Assembly (NCBI GenBank): GCA_963377175.1
Contig: CAUJNA010001846.1
Coordinates: forward strand, 743,501-807,500
From: Effrenium voratum
Lineage: Eukaryota; Sar; Dinophyceae; Suessiales; Symbiodiniaceae
Direction of reading: 5' to 3'
Length of the DNA: 64,000 nucleotides
Shown here: one piece after another, positions 12,701-24,602 of the stretch
Numbering within the stretch: the first letter of the stretch is position 1
Layout: the number at the start of each line of letters is the position of its first letter
Notes under the pieces: generated by a model
Told to the model about the DNA's origin: nothing
The model's database searches: none
Seen by the model: only the letters and a program-made list of their open reading frames with translations
Made by a program: the position numbers and the translations under genes

Positions 12701-15700
12701 CCAAACCAACCACCCCCTCCTCCCTCCCACCCCACCCCCGCGCCCAACCCCACCCAACGCCAACCGCTGGGCGCCGCAGCCCAGGCATCTTCCCACGAGC
12801 CCAGCTCCGCCCCCAGGAAGTTGCCCCGGCCGTCCGTGCGGAAGACGTGCCTCGGGGCGTCCGAACCCGGACGAGCGAGACACGCGAGAGAGCCATCGAA
12901 AACCCGCGACATGCACGTGAATCATCGTGAAAACTGGTTCAACACATGCAGTGGCCTTTGATGACTTTGATTTTGGCTTCTGCAGCCACGCAGAGAGTTG
13001 AAAGCTGCGACGAGTTCGTCTCTTGCGCAAGGAAGCGCGAGAGAGGACAGCAGGAGCCAAAAGGTAGTGTCATGCTTGTTGGGAACCCCTGGCTGGCTGC
13101 GTTATGCTAGGAAGTTGCATTTGTTTAGCCCCCTGGTATCAAAAGAGACAGGAGGTCCCATCGCCAAAGTGGTGCGACTGGTGTGCTAATCCAGGATACA
13201 TGGAAGGAAGCTGCTGATGTGAAGCTGCTTCATTTTGCGGGAGCTCCCCCATCTCTGGACACAGACCCCTCTGTTTCGCCCGAGCGCCTGCTGAAGACGG
13301 ACACATCTTTGGCCTCCGACACATCCAGCTGCAGGGAGAAGTCCAGCACACGGTCATATTCCTTCCAGTCCAAGGCATGGCTCAAAATTCTTAAATTGGG
13401 AAACCCAGGTCCAGCTATCTGGTAAGCCACTTACTATGGTTGCAAGATCCCCTACCACTTATCTGATCGCTCCAACCATAGTTACCTACCCTCAATTAGT
13501 CTTAGGCCCTTTGACTCTGTCATGGTTTCTGACTTTGAAGAGGGGTTCCCTTGGTATCACGGAAAGAGGTCCCAAAAAACTGATAAGTTTCAGCCATGGC
13601 CCTGCCCCGTTCAGTACTTGGGTGTTCGGCCATGTTAGTAAGTTGTTGGTAACCCAAGGTATCATTGATGAGTGATCCCAAGTGGAGTCAGCCCTGTGAT
13701 TAGAGGGTAACCCAAGTGGCCAACCAGATACTAACTCGGCCGACCCCAAACACGTCGCTAGGGTTGGGATGTGTTTTTGTTCGCCACCGAGAGCTACGGG
13801 GGCAATCCGCCAATTAATGTTAACTTCGGATTAACCTGGAGCATAAGAATCAGGGGTGGCTTCCCTTTTAGTCAGGAGATGAGCTTCCCTTCTAGTTATT
13901 AGCTGGGGTTCGTCTGAGCATCCTCCAGATTTTAGGGATCCGCCACAACTGATAAGTCACCCCAAGCGGCAAACTTCTTACTCCAAACATCCAAGCAGCT
14001 CCCCCCCCCCCGGCTTCAGCCACGGCGCCGGCTCCACGAGCACCGGGCCCTCCCCCAGGCGCTTCCGCACCCAGCGCCCGAAATGCGTGGCGGTGTGCGC
14101 CTGGCGGAAAATTCCCAGCGCGCGTGGCCGGTTTGGTCGACGTCCCAGGTCTGCTTTGCTGGTCGTGTATGTTTGTTGGTTCCTGGTGTTGCTGTTTTTG
14201 GTCTCTGCTTTTGTTTCCTGGTTTTGTGATTTCCTGTTGCTGGTGTTGTGTTCCTCTTTTGTGGCGGGGTGGGCTGAAAAGACTGTTGGTTGTTTTATGC
14301 TGCTTCTTTTGAAGGGGGGCGTGTGCCAAATCAGGCAAGGAAAAGTAGAAGCTTTTCAAACAACACCTCCATGCAAGACACACTCTGGTGACCTGAAGAA
14401 ACAGAAACTCAGAAATGTCGCAGCTCAAATTCACGGCGTCGCAGACTGGCGCTGCATCCGGGGCCGGCCTCCCCATCTCGGGCCCGGCGGTTGCTTTGCC
14501 CCGCCCAGCCGTGCTCCGCTTTCACAAAGGCAGCAGGCCAGCCACCTGCATCGACACTAGAGCCCCGGCCCGCCGAGTACAGGCGGGTCGGAGATAGTTC
14601 AAGCGACAAGCCGAAAGAAGCCTTCATCTTGGGCAGAGTCGCAAACCCCCTAGTGACGTACTGTTACAATTTGCCCAGCCATCACGCACTTTATCGCAAA
14701 CGTGCAACCTCTCCTTCTGCAAATAACTGCGACGCCCTTTGTTGGACCAAAACCACCACACTGCAAAAAGGACCACTACAAAAGAAAAAAACATGACTGC
14801 CGACTCGTCTCCCAAAATGTTAACGCCCCCCGTTGAAATGAACAGTTGTGCTTGCCAGCTAGCTGTTGCACACCCATGCTTGTCGCTGATGTTTAGAGAT
14901 AGGACGACGGCACAACCCGAAGACTAGATGTAAGTGTATACAGGTATACTATAGTGCGTTGAACAAGAACCGGAAATGAAACTGGCAATCGCGCCTCATT
15001 AAATCTTGGCCTGGTTGACATGTTTATCTCACAAGCAAGGATTCCTGGAAAGAATAAAAAAAAACAGCTGAGGGTGCTCGCATCTGGAAGAAGCAAAGAA
15101 CTGCCTCGTCTCTGGGCAGACTTCGACCCCCTGCAAAAAGTTAACTCATCGCTTCAATACAAACGAATACCAATGAAGGACATCCCAAAACGGCCAAAAG
15201 GGCAAAAGGGCAAATGGTCAAATCAGTTGAGTCGGGCAAAGAGTACATGTTGTATAAAGAACGGCCAAAGGTCAAAAAGGCTTGGCAGAAGTCTCCAGCC
15301 CTCGCCTTGGTTGAAGCCGGCGATGGCATCAAAAACCTCCTCCTCTGTGGTGCACACGACCTCCGCGGTGTCCGAGAAAAACAAAAAAGAAGGCGCGACT
15401 TCCCGGCTTTTTGTCGCCTCCGAACGAGTGGACTGGACAGGGTCAGGTCTATTCTTTGCAACCATCAAAATGGTGCAACCCCCAAAAGTGACTCTCAAGT
15501 CCAAGGAGTGGGGATTGAGTTGTTTTTTCGTTTAGAGTGTCGATCTCCCAACTGGAGATTTTGATCTCGGCTTTGCCTCCTTTGCTGCTGAAAGAAGGGC
15601 TCCATTGAGGGACCCCTTGTCAGGGGGTCTTGGGCCGGCAGAGAAGGAGGAGGAAAGGAACCGGTTGGCTGATAAAAATCACACCAACCTGACCTCAAGC

Positions 15701-18700
15701 TGAGTTGCGTGTTTGGTATCCCTGAAAGGCTCATTTGACCACAACAGCTTCTTCCAGGTTGCTTGGGCAGCTTCATCATTGAGAGCATGTGATTTTCCCT
15801 CGGCCAACCTGAAGCCATGGATTTTCCAGGCCCGCCCCCCTAGTCCACCCTTCTCGCGCGGGAACAATCGACCACTACGAAAAGAAAGTCGGTCCCGTGT
15901 TCCCTATCCAAAAGAAGACTCCCCAAAAAGCGCGTACATACAGGAAACTTGCTGGTTGGATGGGGAAATGAGAATTGGAATGACCCCGAGACAAACCCAC
16001 CCTATGCTTTCCATTAATCGGGGACTCCCCTAAAGCTGTTCATTCCCAACACCCGGACTCTCGCATCGAAAAGTCGGCCAGTCGGCCAGCGAAGGCCGAG
16101 CCCCGCGCCGCGTCTTCGCTGAGCGGCCGCAACATGCGGGTCGCGGCGAGCTCCTGCCCAAAGTCCTGGAGGAGTTCAGCGGTGGAGTGGCGCGCTCCCG
16201 TCGGTCCATCCCTTTGACCCCCTGGCACAAGGGCCCAAGTGGGTAAATGGCACCCAACCACCATCGGAGTCACACTCAAAGCCCGGTATGAAAATGGGCT
16301 GACCCAGAACCATGTAAGGAAATACCAAAGGCGGGCGCAGCTGTTTCGGGACTGGCCCTTACTAACCTGCATGTACCCGGGGTTTGATTGTGGCTCAAAT
16401 GGAGTTTCTGGGCGCTCCGTTTTCAGATCTGCCACAAGCGCTTTATAGCGGATCCAACGGTGAAAGGGAAACCTAAGCTAACTAAAAACCGCTCAAAACC
16501 CAAGAAGATGGACGGAAAAACCACCAAGTTCGGACAAGCGAAGCCGTTGGCCCCAAATTGCCCCAGAGACCAGGGGCCTTCCGCCAGGCGCGGCAGCGCT
16601 CGGCCGCCCAGCGCTTGCCGTGCAGCGGCAGCCAGGCCGCGCCCCGCGCGGAGTGCACAGGCCCCAGCCTCGGAGTGAACCAGGGCTCCACTTTTTCACC
16701 CCAAGATAGACTTAAACCCAGTGGTTGATTTCCCCCAAGGGACACCCCTGGGTGCACGTCTATCTTGGGGTAGTGAAAAAGTGGAACCTTGGATTGAACC
16801 GAAGCTGAGAGCGACTGAGTGAGTCGGAGTGAGAGAGTGGGAGAGGAAGCCGCAGCCTTTGTGTGGACAGTGAGCCGGGTACCCTGTTAAAGTGATAAGA
16901 GTGTGTTCAGTAAGAAGTGAGTGTGAGAGAGGGAGAGAGCTAGGGAGAGAGAGAGAGTGAGACCGCAAACCCCGGACCGATTCTTCTCAACACAGTGGCT
17001 TTGGGAAAAAGCAAAAGGATGAAGCCGTCCTGAGCACATGATTCAACTCGTGACTTTAATCTCTGGTTCCTGGAAAAAGGCCCCAAACAGCGCGCCACTG
17101 AATTCGGCATAAGTTTGATGTTGAGTGCTTGGGCAAAATGGATGGGTAAAGGACAAGAACCAAACTGGAGGCATTGCCACAGAGTGTTTCGCTGCCCAAC
17201 CACCCCACCCACCGCCGCTCTCCGCCCACATTTGCATCAGCAGGACTACGTTGCAGAGGCTTCCCAAAGGCTATCACAAAGATCAGCTTTCCTCCAATTG
17301 AGTGGCTTGGATTTGTAGCTTGGAGGTCTGGAGGGGTTTCCCATTTACCCTCCACAAAACCCAGGGGTTCAAATCCCCAAACCACCAATCCAAGCCGACA
17401 ACCAAGGTTCATGAACCTGAGTATGCTTGTAGGAAGTAACACTTGCGCAACAAGCACATGATTCTCCGAGATAAGTTGCAATGGTACCCCACCCCTATTT
17501 GTTTCTTTGGGCCATTATGAGAATAGATGGGTCTGGTATATGGAATATCATTTCATCTAAACCAGTGGAAACCATCTAGTTCCAACCAAACTAACCGATC
17601 CAAAGCACGCCTATGGCCCTTACACATTCCATTTGGATGTGTCTCTGTTTAAGGATACCCTTGTTTAGGGTGGATTTAAAGGAACACAAAAAAAACAACA
17701 ACCTGTTTTGACACAGCCCCAATTTTGGTGCTTAGTATCTAGAGAACAGTTTGGATGTGGCGAATCTGTGGATCCACCCCTGTGGGATATTAAAAGAGTA
17801 CTAAAAGAATACTACCAAAAGAACCAACCGGAAAAAAAGAGAGAAAAAAAACGGTGAATACCACCATGAAAGTTGTCCAGAGGTTCACGAACCCAAAACA
17901 GGTGGGATTTACAAAGCGCAGAAGAAAAAGAACCGGAAAAAAATCCTTTCGAGCTTTGCCCTCTCAGGCTCCTTAAAAGGTTTCTTACAGAGGCCCCTTA
18001 TAAGGCTCCTTGTAAAGCTCCTTATCAAAGTGTCTGAAACAGGTGTTTAACTACAAAACCCCCAGAAAAGTGAAAGTTTTCTCAAAAAGTGATCCGGGAT
18101 TTGCACATCCCACCCCCCGCTTTCTCCTTTTCCACTTGAGGAGCTCAGCTGCAGGCCAGCACCCGTAGGGCGCCCAAGCGCCGCCCCGCGCCAGCGCGGT
18201 GGCAAGGTCCACGACCTGGCGCAAAAGGGTTGGACCCCCCAAAAATGGGCTCCTTTCGAAAAAGGCAAAAAGTCAGCAATCACCTTTTGGAGTTCCTTTA
18301 AAACCCCCAATCCACTCCAAACCAAGACACCCCCCAGTGATTTGTTTCTTGATCCCTTGCTAGCAGTGAAACGTGCTTGTCCTCTCAGAAGCAGACGCCA
18401 TGGGGGCTGCTCTTTGCAGATAATGAAAAAGACGAAATCATCAATAGCCTTTTGGAGTCCTTAAAAAAAGAAAGACACTCCACAGCGGTTCCTTGATTCA
18501 TTGGGATATCCCTTGCTAGAAGTGAAACCTTTCTGCGACATAGCATAAGGGTACGCACTGGGAACCGCCAAGAGATGGTGCGGGACTCAAGTGGTTGGTT
18601 TTCCCAAAACCCCCTCAGCTAGCCCTGCAAAAAGACCCGAAGTAACTGGCTTAACCACGTCGACTCGGCCAAAGTTTGGGTCAATGGACCCCGTTTAGGG

Positions 18701-21700
18701 CTGGAAGCCTCTCAAGGACCAAGGCTTCTCCCACCTAAGCCCTGGCAAAGCAAGTGGGAGCCCCTGCTTTCAAGTCTGCATTTCCGCCCTTTCGTCGACC
18801 TTGTTTGTTTTGTTTTGGGCACCAAAAAATGATGTCGGATTCGCCAGTCATGGCCAGCCTTTGAAATGGAGGCCCAGATTTGTTTTGCCAACGCACAAGT
18901 CACTTTGCGTGAAAACCACGACGAGAATCAACAAACCACAAATGAGTGTGTTTTTGAGGGCACCCCTTTCAACTTGGCTTAAAGGAAAACCAAACGCAAA
19001 ACCACCTTTTTGGAGAGATCAGCACAAAAGCAAACAAACAAACAAACAAACAAACAAACAAACAAACAAACAAACAAACAAACAGGCAAAACAAACAAAC
19101 CGCAGGCCCATGGCTCTTTAGCTCCAGCTCGGCATCAAGCTCAAGTCCCTCGTCTCCCGCCTCCGGCAGTCCCTCCGGCGCAAAGCCCCGCGCCAGCAGC
19201 GCGGCTTTCCGAGCCTCCGCCGCCTCGCGGAGGCCTCGGGAAGCTGGGCCCTGCTGGCGGATGCTCAGCCCACTGAAGGTCCCCGGAGTACTTGCTGGTG
19301 CGATAAGTAGGGAATGAGGGAATGAACCCAGGCTTTGGTCCCCTTAAAGGAAACCACCAGTTGGATGGTTTAGAAGGGTCATTCCATCTCATTCCCCACT
19401 GAGCACCAGCAAGATGAACAAACCTCCGGCAATTCCTAAGTGGTGTCAACATCCGTGGCCGCCTCTGTTTGCTTAAGCCAGCCAGACCCCAATTCAGCTA
19501 ACCTTCAGAGCAAGCCCAGCCCCTATGAGAGGAATCATGGTCGGATTCTGCTCGAAAGATCCGCGGGATGCTCCTTCGACACACATGGCAGTGGGTCAAA
19601 ATCCCGTACCCCTGGTGAACATCCCAATCCCCACTAAAATCGGTTCTAAAATGGGTGGTGCACCTACCCCAAAATGGCACCGTTGGTTTTGAGCCACAGC
19701 CACATTGCCTCCATCGTTTCCACAGGGCTCCACCACCACCATGTCCTCCTTGCCACCCTGCAGACCCACAAGGAAGCCTCGGCTGGGGCCGAGGCTTAGG
19801 GTGGCTCACGTCGGTCTGTGTCAAGATGGGGTCGGTTTGTAGTTGAAGTGAACCAAAAGGACATTTTGGAGGGGTGTGCCTCCAACAAGACACCTCCAAA
19901 TGGTGTGGTTCTTCATCCATGCAGCATGTTGCGCACAAACAACGCCGTGATGGCCGAAGTCAACGTGGTTACCTGGTACAGTTGCAGCAATTCAGGTTGG
20001 TTTAAGTGAGTGTTTCTCTAAATACAATCGGAACCCCCAAAATGGGCTTCAGTTTTCCTTTGGCTTCCCTTTTTGAGCAACCCAAACAAGGGTTCCCTTC
20101 ACACTGACCCCGGTTGAAAGTCCACCACAAAAACAAGCATCCATTTGGGTGTCTTTTTTAGTGGACTCCCCCGAACTCCCCCGAAAACAAACGTGGTGTT
20201 CCTTTTTTCCTTCAAAACCACCCAAAAAAGAGGGCTTTCCCTGCAAAATCAGCAGAGCCACCCACCTGACACAATCAGCATCGGCACGCCGACAAGCCAT
20301 GAGCCGCGCGGCCCAAATCCGCCATGGCGGGGCTCTGTGGCCTTAGGCCCTTGGGCGACGCGAAGGCGAAGATCCGGGCCTCACGACTGCGACTTGAGAT
20401 CCGGCTGACGAAATCGGGGTCGCCCGTGGAAGGTCCGGGGTCTTTCGGTCTTTTTCTTGAGCGCGGGCATTGCCAATTCGGGCAGCCTCAACAGAGCCAA
20501 ACAAAAAAACACAATTGAAAAGTAGGTGGTGTCGTTTTGGAGGCTCTTTGCGGGTTGTGGTTGAAGGCAATCCACAGGTAAGCCACCCTTTCGCTGGCCC
20601 GAATCCCCATTTCTTGACGCTGTGTTAACAAATTGGGGCCATGTTTTGGGGTCCCTCCACGGCGCTCGCCAAAATAGGGGGCCATCTTGACTTCGTGAAT
20701 CAAGCAGCAAAAGTGTACCCTTCCTTCCACTATCATGGCATAGTGGGACGGATTGCATGCTTTCCCACAGCACGGAACCTGCAAATCATCTCCCAGTAAC
20801 CTTGCAAAGGAGGCTCAACCAGGGGGTACAAGCTCAATATGCACTAATGCCAGCTTGTTTGCCTTGATCAGCACCTGAGCACCTGGTCCTTGATTTGCTT
20901 TCACAGCTTATGCTCCTGAAGACCAGCTCGAGCAAATGCCGCCGCAAAAAAAGCTGGAAGTCCATGTGAGCCGCGGTCACAATGTGCGTTGATGAGGCCA
21001 AGAGGTCTGCCAGAAGGCTGTGCAAGGGTTGGCTTACGTACTGCTGCACTCTTGCCCGATGCGGAGAATAGTCGGGTTTGGTGTCGACCATTGGTTGCGG
21101 GAAAATGAGCGAGTCAGTGTCCCAAACCCCAAAATTGACCAAATTGACACGTACGTACTCACCAGAAACGAGTTTGTCTCATTTGACAAAACCTCAAACT
21201 GGGGCCCAGTGGCCACAGGAATTCAACAGGGCATCCTTTTTGGTTGGCTGAGCTTAAAAACGGGGAACCCTTCCCAAAAAAGGAAAATAGGGAGCCACTG
21301 GGGGACTGCAGTTTCCCTTCGGCGTCCCTCTTGAAACATTCACAACAGGGATCCTTACATTATGCACCTGAACATTGCCTTGTAAATTGTGGTTTCCCTT
21401 TATTTTGGTGTTGAAAAAGCAACATGTATCAAATGGTTGCAAAATGTGGCTGTGGTTCAAAACCAATGGATGTTCACTGGGGGTACGGGGTTTTGACCCA
21501 TGGCCATGTATCTGTTAAGGAGCCCTGCACCACAAAGGCACCTCCCCCCCCCTCCCGCGATCCCGCCTCCGCAGATCTTGCGGTGCGCAGGCGCCGGCCA
21601 GAGATCTGCCAGCCGGCGCTGGCGACGGCCAGCCTCAGAAAGTTCCACCTGCTGAAGCATCCCGGTTTGGGGAGCCCGAATGGCAAAAAGGCTGGTTTAA

Positions 21701-22587
21701 AAAAATGAGGTGAATATGTTTCAACACCTATGCGATTTTATTTTGAACGTCCTCATTGGGCTTTGCTTTTTCTGCATACCAAGTACCCTTTGTATAGGCA
21801 TTGTGTATGTAAACGACAAAAAAGGGCACACGGTTGCACCCGAGTAGAATTGGCACGGACTGAGAATTGCAAGCAACGTCCAGCACCCAATCGATTCGAA
21901 ACGCTCGGGCTGAGTTCCGCACGCAACGGCTCCTAGCGCGTGCGAACCAAAAAACATGAACTATCCAGGCCATGACACGGGTCAGGATATCATTCTGGGT
22001 GACTATCAACCTTCCGATTCATTCCCAAACCCTAGGTCACTCCCTACTTTGCACCAGCAAGCAATTCACAAACCTACAATGAGGAATAGACTTCTGCCTG
22101 AGAGCATGGTTGACAAGGGGCTGAAGGATCAACATGCATGACTGGCTGCACGATGCAAAATTAACACATGTCTAGTGCAGGGGAATATCAGTAAGACTTT
22201 GCAAATGGACGTTCGCAGTGGACTCTTTGGTGGACATCACAAACGCTTTCGCGGGCGTTCCAACCATTCATAGCCTTGCCATTTGAGCAGCGCCCACCAA
22301 TAATTATCGTCACAAAGACAATTATGGCTGGTCTTTCTTGAGTTGGTAGCCCCTACCAGTTCGGGGGCTGCCAACCAAATAAAAAGACACCCCCAAAAAG
22401 GGCCTTCCTGCTTCAAATCAATTCAATAATACCCGTTCCACTACTACTGACAACCAAGATTCAACCTTAGAACTCAAAACTAAGATGGCCAAAGCGGGGG
22501 TTGGGTGCTCCTGAGAGCGCCGGTTTTAGCGCTGCTGTCGCCCGCACAGGTCCAAAGGATGACCGGGGCGCCCACGGCGTCGCCAGC
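6744..22587 (-). CDS. Multi-exon ATP-grasp-type protein gene (at least 15 exons)
   Basis: Exons, 5' to 3': 22531-22587, 21582-21648, 19134-19234, 18136-18215, 16571-16668, 16102-16194, 14469-14545, 14027-14100, 13288-13380, 12773-12850, 10725-10826, 9906-9990, 8402-8463, 7640-7709, 6744-6824 (TGA). They total 1218 bp, 405 codons plus stop, and codon phase agrees at all 14 junctions. Features in order are those of an ATP-grasp ligase: FVKAEHGWAGQSNRR (ATP-binding Lys and Gly-rich loop, exon 7), GPVLVEP (exon 8), YDRVLDFSLQLD (exon 9), FRTDGRGNFLGAELG (exon 10), ALAAAGYVGPAGVDGF (exon 11) and CDVNPRQT, the D/E-x-N-x-R metal site (exon 12). Such enzymes join a carboxylate to an amine using ATP; the substrate is unknown. 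Eleven donors are GC and three GT; all acceptors are AG. Exons 1-5 carry no diagnostic motif and rest on phase alone; the start codon is not fixed. The tail after exon 12 is Ala/Glu/Arg rich. Introns hold several MITEs. Confidence 0.6.
7482..7596. repeat. MITE family 3 copy, full length
   Basis: 115 bp with near-perfect inverted ends of about 28 bp: TACTGTGGATGGACGACATC at the left and its mirror (GATTTCGTCCATCCACAGTA) at the right, around CTGCACCAC. It sits in the last intron of the ATP-grasp gene, beside exon 7640-7709. Confidence 0.7.
8494..8600. repeat. MITE family 1 copy
   Basis: 107 bp, inverted ends AAATGGCTGTGGTTGTCAAA and TTTTGACCCATACCCAAAT. The interior reads as the reverse complement of the copy at 4306 (GGGACCAAAACCTGCGGTCC). 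Intronic. Confidence 0.6.
11773..11880. repeat. MITE family 1 copy
   Basis: 108 bp, ends CATGGGTATGGGTCAACA and TTTTTGACCCACAGCCATAT, same interior order as the copy at 4306. It lies in the long intron (10827-12772) of the ATP-grasp gene. Confidence 0.6.
16682..16790. repeat. Hairpin element with 27-30 bp arms
   Basis: The left arm (GCTCCACTTTTTCACCCCAA then GATAGAC) and the right arm (GTCTATCTTGGGG then TAGTGAAAAAGTGGAACC) are inverted copies around a 47-bp loop. It starts 14 bp upstream of exon 16571-16668 in gene orientation. Its arms are unlike MITE families 1-4. Confidence 0.65.
16900..16963. repeat. (GA)n-rich tract
   Basis: Imperfect GAGA/GTGA run, intronic; simple sequence. Confidence 0.7.
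17311..17412 (+). repeat. Putative tRNA-derived SINE copy A
   Basis: Shares CTTGG-AGGT, TTTCCCATTTACCCTCCACA, GGGTTCAAATCCCCA and the Pro-like tail with the copy at 44247. GGTTCAAATCC is a good Pol III B box, and TAGCTTGGAGG resembles an A box. It does not fold into a full tRNA, so a SINE head is inferred. Confidence 0.4.
19029..19100 (+). repeat. (AAAC)n microsatellite
   Basis: About 14 perfect CAAA units plus a short degenerate end; lies just 3' of exon 19134-19234 in gene orientation. Confidence 0.95.
19291..19413. repeat. MITE family 4 copy
   Basis: 123 bp with inverted ends CTTGCTGGTGCGATAAGTAG and its mirror ending GAGCACCAGCAAG, each followed inward by GGGAATGAG and the GGTCATTCC mirror. 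A second copy is at 63517. Confidence 0.65.
19584..19705. repeat. MITE family 1 long variant
   Basis: Inverted ends CATGGCAGTGGGTCAAAA and TTTTGAGCCACAGCCA; the interior (GTGAACATCC, CCCCACTAAAAT, GGTTCTAAAATGGG) is shared with the copy at 63800 but not with the 105-bp copies. Confidence 0.55.
21342..21436 (+). repeat. Dispersed 95-bp repeat, copy A
   Basis: Nearly identical to 24109-24203: both run from CAACAGGGATCCTTACATT through CACCTGAAC, GTTGCCTTGTAAAT and GGTGTTGAAAAAGCAACATG to TCAAATGG. Differences are scattered single bases. No clear inverted ends; class unknown. Confidence 0.7.
21442..21509. repeat. MITE family 1, short internally deleted copy
   Basis: 68 bp with ends AATGTGGCTGTGGTTCAAAA and TTTTGACCCATGGCCATGT; most of the interior is missing. 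Confidence 0.5.
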
Positions 22588-23404
22588 CTTCAAAAAATGC
22601 CAATGCGCCAGTCGTGCTCTGTTGAAAAAATGGGAAGCCAAAGGAACACTAGCATAGGGGAAGATGATGGGCTTCATTGTGCTGGAAACATTTGGAAAGA
22701 GAACAAACGGCTCCATTCCGGGAGTTCACAAATGTCAACACAAACCCTTCAGGTGCAGCTTGCAAGCCGGGCGTTGTGAGCTTCACTTGCGAAAGCACAG
22801 CGCACCAGCGACCGGCTTCCAAGCCCATGCTGGCATGTGCAGTTGCTGGGCCCGGGTGGAAATAGGTGAAAAAGCAAGCAGAGACCAGACCTCCCCCTCT
22901 CAGTCGAACGAGTGGCCCGGGTTTCTGTTCCATCCTTTGCCAACCAAACTCGCCAAAGGCGAAACCAAAGGCTCCAAACAGGCGCTCTCTGTCTCCTCAA
23001 AAGGACCAACAATAGACTCTCCCAAATCACAATGGGGTCGCCAGAACAACAAAATGATTGGCCCCTTGGTCGTAAACGACACCGTAAAAACACCAATCAA
23101 AAGGACGCAGAAACAACTCCATGAACAGAAGTGCCTGGACAAGTTTCTGGGAGATCCAAAAGGCGTCTCACTTCAATGGGCTCCAAAATCGGAGGCACAT
23201 TGTTCTGTGACTGGAACCCATTTTTGTCAGAACACATCTGGGATGAAATCATGGCACGCAGCAAGAAACCACGCAAAACCTGGTGAACACATAGCCACAT
23301 TGCCGTGCCAATGCTGGAACAATACGATCACATCTTTCTTGGGTCATCCGAGACATCAAATGATAGGCAGTCCCTGCTTTTGCCCTCCCGCCTCAGTGGC
23401 GCGC

Positions 23405-24382
23405 TGGAGGCCATATTCGAATGAAGCCGCATGGCAGAGGGCTCGCTCGGAAGTCGCGTCTCCCGGGCTCGGCTGAGCTCTCCCACCAGCGATCGGAGTA
23501 TGTCGAGGTGTTTGTTTGTGAGGTTTGAGGTTGCTTTGGAGGTGTTGGGTTGTTAGGTTGCAGGTTGAGTTTATTTTTGGGTGTTGTTTCAACAAAATGG
23601 TAGTTGGCGCAAACAGATGCAGCAGTGTCGCAAACAGATGCAACGGTGTCCTTTTGGTGTCCCTTGAGATATCAACCAAATATGGTCCACCATTTTGAGC
23701 AACTCCCTTTTAGAGGTTGCTTTGAGGGTTGATATCGCGACTTGACTTGGACAGAGGTGCTGAAAAAGCGTGTCGCGGGTGTGCGAAGCTTGTGCTGTAT
23801 AGATGGGCGGATTTTGGGCAAGCATAGCCCGACCTGGCAAGGAGTATGTTCCTTGTCAAACCCTCTGTCCAAGCTGAAAGAAGTCCTCACAGGGATCAGC
23901 CATGTATGAGTTGCTTTCAATTGGTTGGACCCTTTGGACATCGGAAACACATGTGCGCAACCAACTACGTAGCGCGTTTTCTCCAGTCGTAGCCATGGGC
24001 TCAAGGCCGGCGCGGACCTCGAACCCAAAGTCAGCAGGAGCTTCTTCACAGCTCGAGAAGGCAGCCACGGCTTCTGTTGCAGGCCAAAATGGTGAGCGGA
24101 AGAGTGGGGCAACAGGGATCCTTACATTTTACACCTGAACGTTGCCTTGTAAATGGTGGTTTCTCCTTATTCTGGTGTTGAAAAAGCAACATGTTTCAAA
24201 TGGGCAAAATGTATCTCAAGGAGCCCTGGGCAACCCGGCATGAAACCGGAGCGTTTGGCGGGCAAGGGCGCGTGTGGGTGTTGCAGCGGCCGGTTTTTCC
24301 TCTCGCGCGCAGAACTTCTCACGGGCACGTAGCGGTAGAGCGGCATGGCGGCCGGCCGGCGCGGCAAACTTGGCTTTCTGGC
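23405..24382 (-). CDS. Candidate 5' exons of the ATP-grasp gene
   Basis: Three GC-rich patches with open minus frames and AG acceptors: 24323-24382 (20 codons, includes MPLYRYVP, donor GTGAGA), 24014-24070 (19 codons, donor GCGCCG) and 23405-23467 (21 codons, donor GCGCGC). All are phase 0 at both sides and so would join in frame to exon 22531-22587. The middle patch is open in another frame too. No start codon is proven, though the Met in the first is a candidate. They may instead belong to a separate upstream gene. Confidence 0.3.
24109..24203 (+). repeat. Dispersed 95-bp repeat, copy B
   Basis: Partner of 21342-21436, same orientation, about 2.8 kb apart. Confidence 0.7.
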
Positions 24383-24528
24383 CTTCTGGAACACAACGGT
24401 CAATGGGGCTAGACCCTAACACTGTATTCGCCTCGGCCCCAAAGGGGCCAAGGGCGCTCAGATCTCTTCTCCAAAGAGAATCTTCGCTTTTCCCTCCCCC
24501 CAACCCCCAACCGCAATTTGCCCGGCCC

Positions 24529-24581
24529 GCCCCCCCCCCCCCCCCCCCCACCCATGTCATATATTAAAAAAAAAAAAAAAG
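24529..24581 (+). repeat. Poly-C then poly-A tract
   Basis: A run of about 20 C, the linker ACCCATGTCATATATT, and 15 A. It borders the start of the minisatellite; length in the assembly is doubtful. Confidence 0.8.
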
Positions 24582-24602
24582 CTTTTTTGTCCTGAAAAGC
24601 AT

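Noticed and set aside
20280..20460. GC-rich patch that could be another exon of the ATP-grasp gene
   Set aside because: Open in several frames on both strands, and the flanking exons (21582-21648 and 19134-19234) already join in phase without it. It may be an alternative exon but cannot be decided.
22664..23476. 270-aa plus-strand ORF
   Set aside because: The longest ORF outside repeats and the retroelement, but its product has no domain or composition typical of a protein. It overlaps minus-strand exons, and one such ORF is expected by chance in 64 kb over six frames.
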